A stretch of 64,000 bases of DNA from DATFDN01 sp963818885 (lineage in GTDB: Bacteria; Pseudomonadota; Alphaproteobacteria; Acetobacterales; Acetobacteraceae): positions 576,738 to 640,737 of the forward strand of contig CAWFTP010000004.1 in NCBI GenBank assembly GCA_963818885.1. The letters run 5' to 3'. Positions 28,068 through 36,842 of the stretch are shown in pieces (position 1 is the stretch's first letter; each line of letters begins with the position of its first letter). The translations under genes were made by a program, and so were the position numbers. A model generated the notes under the pieces. That model had not been told where the DNA came from, did no database searches, and saw nothing but the letters and a program-made list of their open reading frames with translations.

Positions 28068-29664
28068 CCAGCCACTCCCGTAGGGCCGTTGCGACGGCCG
28101 CCACCACGGGCTCCCATGAGCCGCGCTGGTCCTGGCGGAACAGGCGCATGGTCGGATACCAGGGTGTGTCCCCACGTTCGCGCAGCCAGCGCCAGTCGGC
28201 GCTCCGGCGCAGCATCAGCCAGGTCGGCAGACCCATGGCGCCGGCGAGATGCGCGACCGCGGTGTCGATCGTGATCACCAGGTCCAGCTGCGCGAGGAGT
28301 GCCGCCGTCTCGGCGAAGTCCGTCAGCGGCTCGCTGTGGGCGACGATCCCACCATACGCCGCCAGCAAGGCGGCGTCAGCGTCGGGTATCTCCTTCTGGA
28401 GCGCGTGGAACGTGACGCCGGACATCGCCAGCAGCGGCATCAGCGTTGTCAGCGCGAGCGAGCGTTGCGGAATGTGCTGCGATCCATACCAGCACAGGCC
28501 GACGCGCGGCGTGCGCCGTTCGCCCAGGCGGGCCGCCCACGCCGCGCGCAAAGCGGCATCGGCGAAGAGGTACGGGACATTGGCGGGGACCGTCTGCGGC
28601 TCGGTGTCGAATGCGAACGGCAGGCTGAGCAGTGCCGCGTCCACTTCGCGCGCCGGCGGCGGGTCGTCGGCGCTTACCACCTCGACACCATCCAGGGTCC
28701 GCATCAGCCGCACCAGGTCAGGAAACACAGATAGCGCCACCGCCGCGCCGCACGCGGCGAGCCGCGGCGCATAGCGGGCGAACTGGATGATGTCGCCGCG
28801 TCCCTGCTCGGCGTGCAGCAGCACCCGCTTGCCGGCGATCGCATCGAGGCGCAGGACCGGCGGCACCGGCCGGTCCTCGGCGCCCTCGCGGAAGCCGGGC
28901 AGTTCCCAGCGTTGCTCGTATTTCGGCCAGGCCTCGCGCCAGCGTCCCATGCGCAGCAGAATCAGCGACTCGTTCCAGACCGCCCGCTTCTCTCCGGGGC
29001 CCGCACGTATCGTCGCCAGCGCCTCCTCGTCGCCCCCGCGTTCCACCAGCACCATTGACAGCGCATCGCGCACGTCGGCCCTCCGGTGCGCCTCGGCTGG
29101 TGGGACCGGGGCGCGCAGCGCCGCCCGCAGCGCCGTCTCGGCCTCGTGCAGCCGGTCAAGCTCGGTCAGCGACAGGCCCATATTGTAGAGCGCCCGAGGG
29201 TTCTCGGGCTCGCGCCCCAGCACGTCGCCATAGCAGGCGATCGCCTCCTCGTGCCGGCCCTGTCCGCGCAGACTGTTGCCGAGATTGTTGAGCGTCTCCG
29301 TATCGCCCGGCGCAAGCGCCAACGCTGCGCGATAGCTCGCCTCCGCCTCTTCGTGTCGCGACAACACCTGCAGCGCATTGCCCAAATGGTAGCGGGCGCG
29401 GGCGTGGCGCGGGCCAAGCGCCACCGCCTGCTCCAGTGCGGCGCGCGCTTCCTCGTGCCGCCCGAGGTCGAGCGACACCACGCCCAGCAGGTGATGCGCC
29501 TCGACATGGGCGGGCTCGTCGCGCAGCACGGCTTGACAGCATGAAGCGGCTTGCTCCAGCCGACGCTCGCTATAGAGCCGCGCGGCGTCGGCCATGCCGG
29601 CGGGCGGCAGGTGGCGGCCAAGCGCGTCGACGCGAAACCGGGTGCTCAGGCTATAGGCGCTCAA
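28057..29664 (-). CDS. TPR-repeat protein with GT9-like glycosyltransferase domain
   Basis: A 535-residue cytoplasmic protein. About residues 20-250 hold successive tetratricopeptide repeats (HHLLGVVSLDLGRHEEARAA, YHLGNALQVLSRHEEAEASY, NNLGNSLRGQGRHEEAIACY). The C-terminal half (about 275-535) has the fold pattern of heptosyltransferase-type GT9 enzymes: VLLHAEQGRGDIIQFARY, VGLCWYGSQHIPQRS and DLVITIDTAVAHLAGAMG. Such fusions occur widely in Alphaproteobacteria and are thought to glycosylate proteins or surface polymers; the substrate is unknown. It lies 10 bases downstream of the ThDP-enzyme gene on the same strand. Confidence 0.85.
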   Translation of the reverse strand: MSAYSLSTRFRVDALGRHLPPAGMADAARLYSERRLEQAASCCQAVLRDEPAHVEAHHLLGVVSLDLGRHEEARAALEQAVALGPRHARARYHLGNALQVLSRHEEAEASYRAALALAPGDTETLNNLGNSLRGQGRHEEAIACYGDVLGREPENPRALYNMGLSLTELDRLHEAETALRAALRAPVPPAEAHRRADVRDALSMVLVERGGDEEALATIRAGPGEKRAVWNESLILLRMGRWREAWPKYEQRWELPGFREGAEDRPVPPVLRLDAIAGKRVLLHAEQGRGDIIQFARYAPRLAACGAAVALSVFPDLVRLMRTLDGVEVVSADDPPPAREVDAALLSLPFAFDTEPQTVPANVPYLFADAALRAAWAARLGERRTPRVGLCWYGSQHIPQRSLALTTLMPLLAMSGVTFHALQKEIPDADAALLAAYGGIVAHSEPLTDFAETAALLAQLDLVITIDTAVAHLAGAMGLPTWLMLRRSADWRWLRERGDTPWYPTMRLFRQDQRGSWEPVVAAVATALREWLATR

Positions 29665-29674
29665 CGCAAGACGT

Positions 29675-31429
29675 TCACCTCTCCCGCTTGCTCCCGGGCT
29701 TGCCGCGCCCGGCCGGCATGCGCTTGCGCTTCGGCGCCGCGGGCGCGGGCTTGCCCGCCCGCATCGCGGCGATCGTGGTGCGCGTGGTGATCTGCTCGGG
29801 GTTCATGCGCAGCTCGATCACCGCCGGCCGGCCGCTCGCCACGGCGCGCCTGAAGGCGGGGGCGAAGGCGTCGGTGTCGCTCACCACCTCGCCATGGCCG
29901 CCGAACGCCTCGATGAAGCGAGCGAAGTCGGGATTGGTCAGCCCGGTGCCGGAGACGCGGCCGGGGAAGCTGCGCTCCTGGTGCATGCGGATCGTGCCGT
30001 ACATCTGGTTGTTGAACACCAGCACGATCGGCGCGACGCCGTGATGGAACGCGGTCGCGATCTCCTGGCCGGTCATCAGGAAGCCGCCGTCGCCCACGAG
30101 CGCGACGACCATCCGGTTCGGAAAGACGATCTTGGCGCCGACCGCGGCGGGCACGCTGTAGCCCATCGCCCCGCTGGTGGGGCCGATATAGCGCTGCTGG
30201 TCGCGGAAATTGATGAACCGGGTCGCCCAGCCGGCGAAATTGCCGGCGTCGGTGGTGACGATCGCATCGCGCGTCAGCAAGTCCTCCAGCGTGCGCATCG
30301 TCACACCAAGGTTGAGCGAGCCCTCGTAGTCCGGCGGCTCGCGCCCGGCCTCGCGGATGCCCCGCAATTCCGTCCGCCACGCATCCCAATGCACATGCAC
30401 GGGCTCTGTCGCAGCGGCGGCAAGGGCAAAGGCGTTCAGATCGGCGACGATGCCGAGCGCCGGGCGGAAGACGCGGCCCATCTCCGTTCCGTCCGGATGG
30501 ATTTGCACGATCGGCGTCCCGCCGGCGGCCTCGAACAGCGTGTAGCCTTGCGTCACCGCATCACCCAAGCGGGTGCCGATCGCCAGAATCAGGTCGGCTT
30601 CCTTCACTCTGGCGACGAGCGCCGGGTCGGCGCCGACGCCGAGATCGCCGACGAAGCTCTCCAGCGTGTTGTCGTAGGTCGCCTGCCGGCGGAAGCCGAC
30701 CGCGACCGGCAACCCGCTGCCATGCAGGAAGTCGCGCAACGCGCGCCGCCCAGCGGCACTCCAGCAGGAACCGCCGACGATCGCGAGTGGCTTGCGGGCG
30801 CGAGTCATCATCGCGTGCAGCTCGGCCATGGCGCCCGGGTCTGGATATGCGCCGGTCACATTTGAACGCGGGAGGTCCGCGACCTCCGCCATCTCGCGCT
30901 GCATCTCCTCGGACAGTGCAACCACGACGGGACCGGGGCGGCCGGAAGTCGCAACATCGACCGCATGCGCGACGACCTCGGGGATGCGATGCACCTGGTC
31001 GATCTGCGTCGCCCATTTGGCGAGCGGGCTGAACATGCGCCGGTAGTCGACCTCCTGGAAGGCATCCCGCCCGGCGTCGCCGAGCGCGATCTGCCCCACG
31101 AACAGCAGCAGCGGCGTGGAGTCTTGCATCGCCGTGTGCACGCCGATCGAGCCGTGGCAGGCGCCGGGGCCGCGGGTGACGAAGGCGGCGGCGGGACGAC
31201 CATTCAGCTTGCCGAACGCTTCCGCCATGTTCACCGCGCCCGCCTCGAACCGGCAGGTCACCAGCTTGATGCGCTCGCGCACATCATAGAGTCCGTCGAG
31301 AGCGCCCAGGAAGCTCTCGCCCGGAACCGAGAACGCAAAATCGACCCCTTGCGCCACCAGCGCGTCGGCAAGGATGCGCCCGCCCATGCGTGCCCCGCCG
31401 CGCGCCTTGCGGGCTTGGGTCAGACCCAT
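29675..31429 (-). CDS. ThDP-dependent enzyme, acetolactate synthase large-subunit-like
   Basis: A 584-residue enzyme with the three ThDP-family domains. The N-terminal PYR domain has the catalytic Glu in CRFEAGAVNMAEAFG. The central domain begins near RKPLAIVGGSCWSA. The C-terminal PP domain has GDGGFLMTGQEIATA...NNQ, the Mg-ThDP motif. It resembles IlvB-type carboligases or decarboxylases, but no IlvN small subunit accompanies it, so branched-chain synthesis is not implied. AAGGTAGGA precedes the chosen ATG at 31429. The C-terminal 25 residues are very Lys/Arg/Pro-rich. It is divergent from a RAM-domain gene. Confidence 0.88.
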   Translation of the reverse strand: MGLTQARKARGGARMGGRILADALVAQGVDFAFSVPGESFLGALDGLYDVRERIKLVTCRFEAGAVNMAEAFGKLNGRPAAAFVTRGPGACHGSIGVHTAMQDSTPLLLFVGQIALGDAGRDAFQEVDYRRMFSPLAKWATQIDQVHRIPEVVAHAVDVATSGRPGPVVVALSEEMQREMAEVADLPRSNVTGAYPDPGAMAELHAMMTRARKPLAIVGGSCWSAAGRRALRDFLHGSGLPVAVGFRRQATYDNTLESFVGDLGVGADPALVARVKEADLILAIGTRLGDAVTQGYTLFEAAGGTPIVQIHPDGTEMGRVFRPALGIVADLNAFALAAAATEPVHVHWDAWRTELRGIREAGREPPDYEGSLNLGVTMRTLEDLLTRDAIVTTDAGNFAGWATRFINFRDQQRYIGPTSGAMGYSVPAAVGAKIVFPNRMVVALVGDGGFLMTGQEIATAFHHGVAPIVLVFNNQMYGTIRMHQERSFPGRVSGTGLTNPDFARFIEAFGGHGEVVSDTDAFAPAFRRAVASGRPAVIELRMNPEQITTRTTIAAMRAGKPAPAAPKRKRMPAGRGKPGSKRER

Positions 31430-31520
31430 TCTTCCTACCTTCTCGACCGGCGCTGGTGCGCGCACGCTCACATCATGCTCTTATAACGCCGTGGGTGAAA
31501 CTGAGGCAGGGCGGGCGGCT

Positions 31521-31548
31521 CTGTCATCTGTTTTCTGTCATCTGTTTT
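31521..31548. repeat. 14-bp tandem direct repeat in a divergent promoter region
   Basis: CTGTCATCTGTTTT is repeated exactly twice head to tail between the divergent ThDP-enzyme and RAM-domain genes. It is AT-rich compared with its surroundings. It could be a regulator-binding tandem, for example for an Lrp-type protein, or a replication-slippage product. Confidence 0.6.
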
Positions 31549-31566
31549 CTGGCCGGGAGGAGCGGG

Positions 31567-31821
31567 ATGCGGGCAATCTTCGTCATGATCAAGTGCGAGA
31601 TGGGCCAGGCGTATCGCGTCGCGCAGGAAGCGGCGGACGGGATCGAGGAGCTGTCGGAGCTCCACTCCACCTCCGGCCAGTACGATCTGCTGGGAAAATT
31701 CTACCTTGATCCCGGCCAGGACATCGGGCTGTTCGTCACCGAGCGCATCCAGACGCTACCCGGCGTCAAGGACACCTACACGCTGATCACCTTCAACGCG
31801 TTCGGCGCCGCGCGCGGCTGA
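31567..31821 (+). CDS. Stand-alone Lrp/AsnC ligand-binding (RAM) domain protein
   Basis: An 84-residue protein starting MRAIFVMIKCEMGQAYRVAQ and containing SELHSTSGQYDLLGKFYLD and LPGVKDTYTLITFNAF. This is the alpha-beta RAM/Lrp C-terminal domain without the helix-turn-helix. Such proteins form decamers or octamers, bind amino acids and can modulate full-length Lrp proteins or enzymes. GGGAGGAGCGGG precedes the ATG. It is followed 11 bases later by the MaoC-like gene, so they are cotranscribed, and it faces the ThDP enzyme across about 137 bases. Confidence 0.88.
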   Translation: MRAIFVMIKCEMGQAYRVAQEAADGIEELSELHSTSGQYDLLGKFYLDPGQDIGLFVTERIQTLPGVKDTYTLITFNAFGAARG

Positions 31822-31832
31822 GGAGAAGAACG

Positions 31833-32612
31833 ATGCAACCGTACCGCGTGCGGGCCTACAACACCGCCCAGGCGTCCGAGAACAAGATCCACGATGACGC
31901 GGTGGCGAGGCGGTTCGGTTTCACCGGCGGGCTCGTACCGGGAGTGGACGTGTACGCCTATATGGCGCACGCGCCCGTCGCGCGGTTCGGGCGTGATTGG
32001 CTGGAACGCGGGACCGCCACCTGCCGCTTCGGCAAGCCGGTCTATGATGGCGACGAGGCAGTGGTGCTCGCCGAGCCTGGTGCTGACGGCCTGGAGCTGC
32101 GGGTGGAGAGTCGCGGCGAAATCTGCGCGACCGGGCTCGCCATGCTGCCCGACGGTGCCGATGCGGCACCGATCGAGCGGATGGAACCGATGGATGTCCC
32201 GGCGGATCGGCCGCCCGCGAGCGAGGAGACGCTCGCGCCCGGCACGCGGCTCAGCATCCGGCCGCTCATGCTTACCGCGGAGTTCAACGCCGCCTATCTC
32301 GAGGACGTGCGGGAGACCGATCCGATTTATGCACGCGAAGGGCTCGGCCATCCCGGCATGGTGTTGCGCACCGGCAACTGGCTGCTCAGCCACAATGTGG
32401 TGCTGGGACCATGGATGCATGTCGGCAGCACGGTGCGCAACCTCGGCTGCGTGCATGTCGGAGAGGAGGCCACGGCGCACGGCACGGTCAGCGCGAATTA
32501 CGAGCGCAAGGGCCATCGCTTCGTCGAGCTGGACGCGCTGGTCTTCGCGAACGGCACCCCGGTCGCCCGCCTCACCCACGTCGCGATCTACCGGCCTCGC
32601 CAAGCCGTCTGA
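31833..32612 (+). CDS. MaoC-like double hot-dog protein
   Basis: A 259-residue protein of two hot-dog halves. The first has ASENKIHDDAVARRFGFTGG followed by LVPGVD, close to the hydratase-2 motif (Asp...His) of MaoC dehydratases. The second (from about residue 135) has AEFNAAYLEDVRETDPIY and GMVLRTGNWLLSHNVVLG. Enoyl-CoA hydratase or beta-methylmalyl-CoA dehydratase-like activity is likely, but the exact substrate cannot be read off. It is in an operon with the RAM gene. Its end is 9 bases from the end of the convergent second ThDP enzyme. Confidence 0.75.
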   Translation: MQPYRVRAYNTAQASENKIHDDAVARRFGFTGGLVPGVDVYAYMAHAPVARFGRDWLERGTATCRFGKPVYDGDEAVVLAEPGADGLELRVESRGEICATGLAMLPDGADAAPIERMEPMDVPADRPPASEETLAPGTRLSIRPLMLTAEFNAAYLEDVRETDPIYAREGLGHPGMVLRTGNWLLSHNVVLGPWMHVGSTVRNLGCVHVGEEATAHGTVSANYERKGHRFVELDALVFANGTPVARLTHVAIYRPRQAV

Positions 32613-32621
32613 TCGTCGCGG

Positions 32622-34160
32622 CTAGGTCGGCAGCTCGATCAGGAAGGGGCCCTTGGCCCGCAGCGATTGGGCGAACAGATCGGCGAATTGCTCGCAGCTT
32701 TCGGCGCGCGCGGCCTCGACGCCCATGGCGCGGGCGAGGCCGACGAAATCGAGGTCGGGGTTGCCGAGGTCGAGCATGTCCATCGCCGTCCGCCCCGGAT
32801 TGGCGCCGACATTGGCGAGCTCCCCGATCAGGATCTGATACTTGCGGTTCGAGAAGATGATGGTCGTGACGTCGAGCCTCTCGCGGGCTTGCGTCCAGAG
32901 GGCCTGGATCGTGTACATCGCCGATCCATCGGCCTGTAGGTTGACCACTCGCCGTCCCGGCGCGCCCAGGGCAGCGCCCGTCGCGAGCGGGATGCCGCCC
33001 CCGATAGCCCCGCCGGTCACCGACAGCCAATCGTGCGGCGCGGCAGCGAAGGTTGCCGGGAAAAAGCCGCGCCCGAAGGTGATCGCCTCGTCGGCGACGA
33101 TGGCCTGCGCGGGCAGCAGGGCGGCGAGGGTCTGGGCGAAGCTCTCCGGCGTCAGCGCGCCGCGCGCCAGCTCGGGCTGTGCGCCCGGGTCCTGGATGGG
33201 TGCCGCGGGAGCACCGAGCTCCTCGGCGAGGCGGGCCATCGCGTCGATCGGGTCCTGCTCGGGGCGGGCTAGCGTGTGTACGTCGGCGCCCTCGGGCACC
33301 GGGGTGCCGGGCTTGTTCGGGTAGGCGAAGAAGATCACCGGCTTGCGGCAGCCGATCAGGATCACGTGGCGGAACCCGGCGAGCGCCTTCACCGCCTGGT
33401 CGACCGGATAAGGAATGCGATTGATCGGTACCCGGCCACGGCCGCGCGCCATGCGCCGGTTCGACCCCATCGCCATGATGCTCGCGCCGGTATGGGCGGC
33501 GATGCGATGGGCGAGCGCGAGTCCGGCCTCGGCCAGCGCGTCACCACCAAGTAGAATCAGCGTCGTGCCATCGCCGCGCAGCACCGATGCGGCCTGGCGG
33601 ACCTGATGCGGGTCGGCGTGGGGCCGTTCCGGCACGGCAAGGGCCTCACCCACCACGCCCCCCTCGTTCCAGGCAGTGTCGGCGGGCAGGATCAGCGTCG
33701 CGATCTGCCCCGGTGCCGTCCGTGCTGCCTGCACGGCGACCGCCGCGTCGCGTCCCACGGTTGCTGCGGAGGTGGCGGTGCGTACCCAGGCCGAGGCGCC
33801 GCGCGCCCAGCCCTCGGTATCGGCGGTCAGCGGGGCGTCCAGCGGGCGGTGGTACGTCGCCTGGTCTCCCACGACGTTGACGATGGGAGTCGCGGCGCGG
33901 CGGGCGTTGTGCAGGTTGGCGAGTCCGTTGGCGAGGCCCGGGCCGCAATGCAGCAGCGTCGCCGCCGGCTTGCCAGCCATGCGGGCGTAGCCGTCGGCGG
34001 CGCCGGTGACGACGCCCTCGAACAGGCCAAGGACGCAGCGCATCCCGGGGATGCGGTCGAGTGCCGCGACGAAATGCATCTCCGAGGTGCCGGGATTGGC
34101 GAAGCAGGTATCCACCCCGTTGGCAAGGAGGGAGTGGACGAGCAATTCGGCGCCGTTCAT
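32622..34160 (-). CDS. ThDP-dependent enzyme, acetolactate synthase/benzoylformate decarboxylase-like
   Basis: A 512-residue enzyme starting MNGAELLVHSLLANGVDTCF. The catalytic Glu is in GLFEGVVTGAADGYARMAG, and the ThDP/Mg site is NLQADGSAMYTIQALWTQ...SNRKYQIL. It is shorter than true acetolactate synthase and matches the group often misnamed acetolactate synthase large subunit. Decarboxylation of a 2-oxo acid is likely. The frame remains open far upstream, but this start has AGGGG before it and is the family beginning. It is divergent from the 2-hydroxyacid dehydrogenase gene with about 115 bases between. Confidence 0.88.
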   Translation of the reverse strand: MNGAELLVHSLLANGVDTCFANPGTSEMHFVAALDRIPGMRCVLGLFEGVVTGAADGYARMAGKPAATLLHCGPGLANGLANLHNARRAATPIVNVVGDQATYHRPLDAPLTADTEGWARGASAWVRTATSAATVGRDAAVAVQAARTAPGQIATLILPADTAWNEGGVVGEALAVPERPHADPHQVRQAASVLRGDGTTLILLGGDALAEAGLALAHRIAAHTGASIMAMGSNRRMARGRGRVPINRIPYPVDQAVKALAGFRHVILIGCRKPVIFFAYPNKPGTPVPEGADVHTLARPEQDPIDAMARLAEELGAPAAPIQDPGAQPELARGALTPESFAQTLAALLPAQAIVADEAITFGRGFFPATFAAAPHDWLSVTGGAIGGGIPLATGAALGAPGRRVVNLQADGSAMYTIQALWTQARERLDVTTIIFSNRKYQILIGELANVGANPGRTAMDMLDLGNPDLDFVGLARAMGVEAARAESCEQFADLFAQSLRAKGPFLIELPT

Positions 34161-34277
34161 GCGTGACCCCTGCGTGGAGAGGTCCGAGAGTGCGCGAGGC
34201 AGGCGGCGAGGGCAACGCCGGTTGCGCTGACCTCGCCGGCTCCGCAGGATCGGCCGCGTATCGAAGGAGTGGCGCGA

Positions 34278-35286
34278 ATGCCCTGGACGGTTCTCTACCC
34301 GGAAGACAACTACCCCGATGATAGCGACGAGCGGCGGATTTTTGGGCCGGAGGTCACCGTCGTTGTCCGCGACACCAGGACGCTCGCCGAGTTGTCGGAT
34401 GCCGACTGCGCCGCCGCCGACGGTCTGATGATCCTGCGCCAGCGGGTCGGCGCCGCCGATCTCGCCCGGTTCACCAAGCTGCGCTGCATCGTCCGCATGG
34501 GGGTCGGGTACGACGGAATCGACCGCAAGGCGGCGGCCGACCGGCAGATCATGGTCTGCAACGTGCCCGATTACGGCACGACCGAGGTCGCCGATCATGC
34601 GATCGCCATGGTGCTCGCGCTGCGCCGGGGCCTTCTGCTGCATCATGATTGGCAGCGTTCCGATCCGCCGGCCGCCTGGGGAGCGGTGTTCGACCCGCTG
34701 ATCCGCCGCTCCGGTGTGCAGACGTTCGGCATTGTCGGGCTTGGGCGGATCGGCACCGCCGTGGCGTTGCGGGCGAAGGCGTTCGGCTTCCGGGTGGTAT
34801 TCTTCGACCCGTACCGGCCAAACGGTACAGAGCTCGCGATCGGACGTGCAGCGCACGGAGACGCTGGAGGCGCTACTCGCCCAGGCCGATGTGCTCTCAC
34901 TGCATGCTCCGCTGACACAAGAGACAAGGGGCCTCATCGACGCCGCCGCGCTCGCGCTGCTGCCGAAGGGAGCCGTGGTGGTGAACACGGCGCGCGGGCC
35001 GATCGTCGACATCGACGCGCTCGCGGCGGCCCTCAAATCCGGCCATTTGGCGGGTGTCGGTCTCGATGTGGTTCCGGTCGAGCCGCCGGCGGCGCCGGTT
35101 CCCGAGCTGATCGCCGCCTACCGCAGCCGGGCGCCATGGGTGGAGGGACGGCTGATCATCACCCCGCACTCGGCCTTTCACACCCCGGAGGCCTGGGAGG
35201 ACATCCGGATCAAGGGCGCGGAGACCATGCGCGCGGCGCTGCTCGGCCCCGCTCCCAAAAACGTGATCATGCCAGAGAGCCCTTGA
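34278..35286 (+). pseudogene. D-isomer-specific 2-hydroxyacid dehydrogenase, frameshifted
   Basis: Starts MPWTVLYPEDNYPDDSD after an AAGGAG site. The NAD-binding motif is FGIVGLGRIGTAVALRAKA, preceded by RMGVGYDGIDRKAA. After FFDPYRPNGTELAI the frame breaks; one extra base near 34844 explains it, and the second part gives TETLEALLAQADVLSLHAPL, VVVNTARGPIVD (active-site Arg) and ITPHSAFHTPEAW (catalytic His). Total length 1009 = 3x336+1. The restored 335-residue enzyme reduces a 2-oxo acid or oxidises a D-2-hydroxy acid with NAD(P). Placement beside two ThDP enzymes suggests a 2-oxo/2-hydroxyacid catabolic neighbourhood. Confidence 0.87.
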
Positions 35287-35617
35287 GCGGTCTGGGAGGG
35301 GCGTCGCGATCCGGCTTCGTCGTGAAGCGATTGAATGATGCAAAATGCGGGAATTGAGCGAGCGCCGGTGGTCGCCTCGAATGTAGTCCAGGCTTGCATA
35401 TTTTGATCCGGCACCGGAGCCACCATTTCGCGGAAGGTACTACGGATCGAACATGATTCCCTAATGTTCGTTCCTCCCCCACCGGGGGCTCCGCCAGTGG
35501 CATAAAGGTTCGGTTAAGCTTTTCACTTGCGCGTGGTTAATTTTTGGACCACAACAGCGTGACCGGACCGCCGCGGCGCCAGTCCGCCTTGTTTTTGATT
35601 GTAGGGGAGACCCCGGA
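35287..35617 (+). other. Non-coding region upstream of the RTX gene
   Basis: 331 bases without a convincing gene. It becomes AT-richer towards its right end (GGTTAATTTTTGG, CCTTGTTTTTGATTG), so it should hold the promoter of the RTX-type gene, and it contains the inverted repeat described separately. GTAGGGGAG just before 35618 is the ribosome-binding site. Confidence 0.5.
35448..35470. promoter_or_regulatory. Inverted repeat upstream of the RTX gene
   Basis: CGAACAT, nine-base spacer, ATGTTCG: a perfect 7-bp inverted repeat 148 bases upstream of the RTX start. Size and symmetry suit a dimeric repressor or activator, but the cognate protein is unknown. Confidence 0.35.
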
Positions 35618-36775
35618 ATGGCCACGCTGACCGTCCCAGGCGCGAACGGCACGATCGTTTCAAACAATTTCAGCTCTTCCGGGAACCTGGCGCTCGCGCA
35701 GAGCATCGCAGCGACCCTGAATGGCCTGTTCTCCGCCGGCCAGTTGAACACCGCGAGTGTGGCGGGCGGCGGGGTGGCGCCGCCCCCGCCCGGCCCGCCG
35801 CCGCCATTTGCCTCGCGATCGCTCGAGATCACCAGCGGCGGGGTGGTAAGCGTTCCCGCCGGCTATGGCTTTGTCGTCGACGGGTCGCACGGCGCCAACC
35901 TCACGGTTACCGGCGGCCCAAGCTTCTTCGGTGGCGATGGGAACATCAATTATACCAACACGCCGGTCGGCCCGACCTCAATCGCGGCGGGCAATGGCAG
36001 CGATACGTTCAATCTCTCCGGGAGCTACACCGTCGCGGCCGGAAGCGGGTTCGATCACTATAGCCTCAGCGGCACGGGTCAGGTCAGCCTCGGCGGCGGG
36101 TCCAATCTCGTCACCCTGACCGGCGGCGCGGACACGATCTTTGCCGGAGCGAATCCTGGTCAGACCGGGATCATCGGGGGCAGCGGCTCTGTTTTCTTCT
36201 ACGCGGGCAACAGCGCGACCCAAGTCCTCGACGTCGTGGTCGGCGGCACGGGCGGCGACACCTTGGTCGGCGCCAACAACAACGTCCTCGTCTATGCCAG
36301 TTCACCCTCCGCCAACGCGTCCACGCCCGGCGCCGTGCTTATCGCGGGCGGCGGCAACGAGACGCTGTTCGGTGCATCCTCCAAGACGAACGACGCGCTA
36401 TGGGGCAGCTTCACCGGCGGAAACGACTATCTGGCGGCCGGGTCGGGTAATGATGCCCTTGTCGGCGGCAGCGGCCAGACCAGCCTAGTGGGCGGCAGCG
36501 GCAACGACACGTTCTTCGTGATCAACAGCCAACTCCTGAGCACAATTACGAAAACGGCTGTCACGCCCGGGGTCGACTTCCTCTACAATACCCGCGCCGG
36601 CGAGACCCTGGCGCTGACGGGCTTCGATTCGCTGTATGGCGCGGCGGGTTCGGGCGCCGCGGCGAGCGCGGTGAAGTCGCAACTCGCGGGCGGCGCCAAC
36701 TCCGTCACCCTGAAGGACGGTACGCAGATCACCTTCGCGACCGGCGTGAACGGGATCAGCGTCATCTCCTCCTGA
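35618..36775 (+). CDS. RTX-type calcium-binding repeat protein
   Basis: A 385-residue Gly/Ser/Asn/Asp-rich, almost Lys-free protein. After an N-terminal region (to about 50) and a Pro-rich linker (PPPPGPPPP), it carries degenerate nonapeptide RTX units such as GTGGDTLVG, GGGNETLFG, AGSGNDALVG and GGSGNDTFFV. These bind calcium in a beta-roll. Such proteins leave the cell through type I secretion with a C-terminal signal; the last residues (GTQITFATGVNGISVISS) are compatible. No ABC exporter genes are in the window. The N terminus is of a kind common in Acetobacteraceae. Function (adhesin, surface layer or other) is undetermined. Confidence 0.8.
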   Translation: MATLTVPGANGTIVSNNFSSSGNLALAQSIAATLNGLFSAGQLNTASVAGGGVAPPPPGPPPPFASRSLEITSGGVVSVPAGYGFVVDGSHGANLTVTGGPSFFGGDGNINYTNTPVGPTSIAAGNGSDTFNLSGSYTVAAGSGFDHYSLSGTGQVSLGGGSNLVTLTGGADTIFAGANPGQTGIIGGSGSVFFYAGNSATQVLDVVVGGTGGDTLVGANNNVLVYASSPSANASTPGAVLIAGGGNETLFGASSKTNDALWGSFTGGNDYLAAGSGNDALVGGSGQTSLVGGSGNDTFFVINSQLLSTITKTAVTPGVDFLYNTRAGETLALTGFDSLYGAAGSGAAASAVKSQLAGGANSVTLKDGTQITFATGVNGISVISS

Positions 36776-36796
36776 CGCAAGCAACATCGACGAAGA

Positions 36797-36824
36797 AGAA
36801 CGGGCACCTTTCGGTGCCCGTTCT
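36797..36824. terminator. Rho-independent-type terminator hairpin
   Basis: AGAACGGGCACC, loop TTTC, GGTGCCCGTTCT: a perfect 12-bp stem 21 bases after the RTX stop, followed by GTTTGCTTTCT. It sits between convergent genes and may serve both strands. Confidence 0.85.
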
Positions 36825-36842
36825 GTTTGCTTTCTCCGCTGC

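Noticed and set aside
34161..35036. Extension of the second ThDP enzyme to an 804-residue protein
   Set aside because: The extra N-terminal part lies antisense to the hydroxyacid dehydrogenase gene and has no protein-like composition; MNGAELLVHSLL is the family start.
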